Assembly (NCBI GenBank): GCA_964489955.1
Contig: CAZBAV010000009.1
Coordinates: 20,167 to 84,166, forward strand
Length of the DNA stretch: 64,000 bases
Direction of reading: 5' to 3'
DNA from: Leadbetterella sp964489955
GTDB lineage: Bacteria; Bacteroidota; Bacteroidia; Cytophagales; Spirosomataceae
In this document: positions 61,914-64,000 of the stretch, piece by piece
Numbering within the stretch: position 1 is the first letter of the stretch
Layout: each line of letters opens with the position of its first letter
Program-made: the position numbers and the translations under genes
Notes under the pieces: generated by a model
Database searches by the model: none
What the model was told of the DNA's origin: nothing
The model's input: the letters and a program-made list of their open reading frames with translations, nothing else

Positions 61914-63374
61914 TTATTGCCAAACCCTTTTATATGAAAGCATTACGCCAAAATTATCACGGATAAGATCGCCCTGCTCTATACCCACATTGAGGTTAAC
62001 CATCCCTTTCAGATAATCTACAGGAATACAAATTTTACTGGCAAATGACATCTGTGATACATTGGGCAAAGAGCGGTCAAAGGTTCCGAAATTTTTACTA
62101 TACGATAGTCTGGACTCTATAGTAACTTCTGAAGCTTTAAGAATTACACCAATGTAACCTCCTTTAATATTATTATTATTTGCAAAATAATGACGAAAGT
62201 CCTCACTTTTCTCATTCCGTATCTCTGGGTTGGGAAGCATGAATGGCGTACCTATTGTATTTCCCTCATATGACCAGCCATCAATATATTGCGAATGGTT
62301 GAAATAGTAATTCTGGTTCCGTCCATAATGACGACCATTAATACCTAACAAACGCAACAATCCAGACCTATACATCCCCTGGTTCGTGGTGTGTATAAAC
62401 TCAGCTACAATGCGTCTAACCAAAGAAAATTTTTCTTTAAATACCACAGAAATCCCGTAAACACCATCATCTAGATTCCCTAAACTACTGAATGTTTGCC
62501 CGGTTTCGAATGGTAATTGCTTATAAAACAACCAACGAAAACGCTTTGTATCCAATTCCCCTCCAATATCTACTTGACCCAAATGGTTACCATATCGGTT
62601 CTCAAAATCAAAACTGGCAACTTTGGCAGAATCTGCCGGCGGATTACTAAATGGGAAAACGATATCTCGGTAAACGTTCCAACCTTCCGCAAACCTATCT
62701 CCTACTTTTAACCAATTATCCTCCGAAATGTCATACTTAGGTTGCCCACCCCATTGGGCGTGGTGCAAAATACCTCCATACAGTTTAATCTTCCCATTAG
62801 GTTTCCCAATACGACCATACAGTGATTTTTGATGTAAATAATAACCTTTAACATAAGGCTGATTCCCAAACCATCCATGTGAGAAGTGCCCTTTAAAACC
62901 AATCCAAGAATTAAAGACATTAATATAATCTGGAATACTTACCTGCACCTCTGGAATAGGCAAGGCATTACCGGACCAAGTAATAGAGCCACTGGTGAGT
63001 GTAGTATCTGTAAAACCGTGAATTTGTTTTTTTCTACCCATCAAAAAATTGACTTTGCCAACTTTAAACCCCAAATAGGCTTCGGGAAGTAACAACCGCA
63101 CCTCTCCCCCAACAATAGAAGCCAACTCTATTCCCGCATTAACACTAAAGAACTTACCAGTAGTATCTTTTTTCGTATGTAAACTTTGGATAAAAAAAAC
63201 GGTATTACCAGAATCAGGAAAAACACCAAACTGGTTACTCTTGAGCCAAAACGGAATCTTGTTATTTATTGAATACAAACCTCCTGCCTCGGCAGTATAG
63301 GTAAGTCCATTGAAAGACTGGGACAGTCCACAATATGGAAGTAAGAAAACAAGTAAATAAAGTATTACCCTCAA
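61914..63374 (-). CDS. Capsule assembly Wzi-family outer membrane protein
   Basis: A 486-residue exported barrel protein with signal ending CGLSQ. The sequence NKIPFWLKSNQFG, FSVNAGIELASIVGGEVRLLLPEAYLGFKVGKVNFLMGRKK and GITWSGNALPIPEVQVSIP-like stretches match the Caps_assemb_Wzi family. The last residues VMLSYKRVW end in an aromatic, as usual for barrels. It attaches or organises surface polysaccharide. No other capsule genes lie near, so it is a lone gene between lepA and the tRNA genes. Confidence 0.85.
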   Translation of the reverse strand: MRVILYLLVFLLPYCGLSQSFNGLTYTAEAGGLYSINNKIPFWLKSNQFGVFPDSGNTVFFIQSLHTKKDTTGKFFSVNAGIELASIVGGEVRLLLPEAYLGFKVGKVNFLMGRKKQIHGFTDTTLTSGSITWSGNALPIPEVQVSIPDYINVFNSWIGFKGHFSHGWFGNQPYVKGYYLHQKSLYGRIGKPNGKIKLYGGILHHAQWGGQPKYDISEDNWLKVGDRFAEGWNVYRDIVFPFSNPPADSAKVASFDFENRYGNHLGQVDIGGELDTKRFRWLFYKQLPFETGQTFSSLGNLDDGVYGISVVFKEKFSLVRRIVAEFIHTTNQGMYRSGLLRLLGINGRHYGRNQNYYFNHSQYIDGWSYEGNTIGTPFMLPNPEIRNEKSEDFRHYFANNNNIKGGYIGVILKASEVTIESRLSYSKNFGTFDRSLPNVSQMSFASKICIPVDYLKGMVNLNVGIEQGDLIRDNFGVMLSYKRVWQ

Positions 63375-63833
63375 AGTACTGGATTAAGTATCTGTGGACA
63401 TAGGGTCAAATTTCAAGCCAAACACCTAAAAAAACTATTGTGCGGTCTCTAAACTATCACTACTGCTAAATTTATTGCTACAAAATGAGGTTTAAAACAA
63501 GAAAACACCCAAAATATATAGGCGATTATATTTTTGTGTCTAAGAATTGGATTCTCTATTCGATACTACTAATGCCTTTATCGCAATCCTTCAGTAAGAC
63601 CTAAAAAGTTGTTTGTATTTAGGTATTCTATCAAGCGTATCCTTTTTAAAGAATAACCAGCTCTCCCATTCGATTTTTTTTGAATCAAAAAAATGAGATA
63701 TACATTGTGATTTCTGGTTTAAACCAAATAGCATTGTAATCGTACTATTTCGTATTACTTCCAATGCGAAGATAAAAAGAGAGAAAAATTAGCTATTTAC
63801 ATCCAAATAGTATTCTCCACTATTAATAAGAGT
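63375..63833. other. Intergenic region without a recognisable gene
   Basis: About 460 AT-rich bases between the Wzi-like gene and the tRNA remnant. One AT-only hairpin occurs near 63672-63693 (ATTTTTTT, 6-base loop, AAAAAAAT). No ORF or RNA gene is visible. Confidence 0.5.
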
Positions 63834-63904
63834 GATCCCGATAGGATTCGAACCTATGACTCACAGATTAGAAATCTGTCACTCTATCCAACTAAGTAGT
63901 ATGA
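63834..63904 (-). pseudogene. tRNA-Arg(UCU) lacking its 5' acceptor strand
   Basis: On the - strand the anticodon arm ACAGA-TTTCTAA-TCTGT (anticodon UCU), the D arm ACTT...GAGT, and the T arm ATAGG-TTCGAAT-CCTAT are intact, and the 3' acceptor strand CGGGATC follows. The seven bases where the 5' strand should be do not pair (TTTCATA in place of GATCCCG). The molecule cannot form an acceptor stem, so this is probably a remnant, such as a 3' copy left by integration. Confidence 0.7.
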
Positions 63905-63923
63905 AAGCATTTAAATTAGAAAA

Positions 63924-63941
63924 AGCAGCCATAAGGCTGCT
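63924..63941 (-). terminator. Terminator after tRNA-Pro
   Basis: A 7-bp stem (AGCAGCC / GGCTGCT) with loop ATAA followed by TTTTCT on the - strand, 6 bases past the end of tRNA-Pro and upstream of the tRNA-Arg remnant. Confidence 0.8.
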
Positions 63942-63947
63942 CTTCTG

Positions 63948-64000
63948 TCGGGGTGGCAAGATTCGAACTTGCGACCTCCTGCTCCCAAAGCAGGCGCGAT
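63948..64000 (-). tRNA. tRNA-Pro(UGG), 5' part outside the window
   Basis: On the - strand the anticodon arm CCTGC-TTTGGGA-GCAGG shows anticodon UGG. The T arm GCAAG-TTCGAAT-CTTGC and the 3' acceptor CACCCCG with discriminator A are complete. The D arm and 5' acceptor lie beyond base 64000. The CCA end is not encoded. Confidence 0.92.

Noticed and set aside
63834..63904. Intact tRNA-Arg
   Set aside because: The seven bases at the 5' acceptor position do not pair with CGGGATC, so the acceptor stem cannot form.

Overview
The window comes from a member of the Bacteroidota, most likely a Cytophagales-type bacterium. The evidence is a SusC/SusD pair, many lipoproteins with a Cys lipobox, CarboxypepD_reg-type TonB receptors paired with DUF4249, LytTR/LytS two-component genes, FtsX-type permeases ending in PVKSLRTE, -7 elements of the form TAnnTTTG, and almost no Shine-Dalgarno sequences. 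Base composition is AT-rich and uniform. There is no transposase, phage module or CRISPR array. One 10-base run of N (29068-29077) marks an assembly gap.

Layout. (1) 1-6565, + strand: the end of a polysaccharide utilisation locus with SusC, SusD, a GH10 endo-xylanase lipoprotein, a PKD lipoprotein and a GH50-like glycosidase. (2) 6732-15834, mostly - strand: a beta-lactamase-fold hydrolase, then DUF4249 and its TonB receptor, a fatty acid hydroxylase, small ORFs, a LytTR/LytS two-component system and an alpha/beta hydrolase. Two copies of a strongly conserved 21-bp-spaced direct repeat plus promoter lie in this block and probably are the operators of the LytTR regulator. (3) 16012-22190: an M16 peptidase, a coiled-coil lipoprotein and an S9 peptidase. 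(4) 22290-43125: an efflux-type ABC locus with TolC, two ATPases, five tandem MacB/FtsX-type permeases and a membrane fusion protein, next to a divergent NtrC-type regulator and its kinase. (5) 43177-47250: a DUF6055 putative metallopeptidase, a DUF885 protein and a YdcF protein. (6) 47247-53963: a complete trans-4-hydroxy-L-proline catabolic operon with an AraC regulator. (7) 54449-63374: azurin, menE, a coupled unknown gene, an XRE regulator, hslV, a two-lipoyl E2, lepA and a Wzi-like protein. (8) The right edge carries a tRNA-Arg(UCU) lacking its 5' acceptor strand and the 3' part of tRNA-Pro(UGG).

The most unusual feature is in block 4. Every spacer from tolC to the membrane fusion protein gene is filled with DNA of strict 7-bp periodicity (heptad about TSAGNNW). 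In nearly all of them the left array reads on the + strand and the right array on the - strand, so each spacer is a long imperfect palindrome that could fold in multiple registers. One of these palindromes carries an antisense gene for a four-helix-bundle protein of the S23/23S-rRNA-intervening-sequence (Avd-like) family between its two arms. This looks like a family of IVS-like elements spread between the cistrons of one operon, one copy still carrying its gene and the others empty. The arms supply stop codons to the genes next to them.

How the genes work together: the locus in block 1 binds and cuts a xylan-like glycan at the surface. Block 4 probably exports a lipid, peptide or toxic compound under sigma-54-type control. 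Block 6 turns hydroxyproline into 2-oxoglutarate by epimerase, FAD oxidase, deaminase and semialdehyde dehydrogenase.
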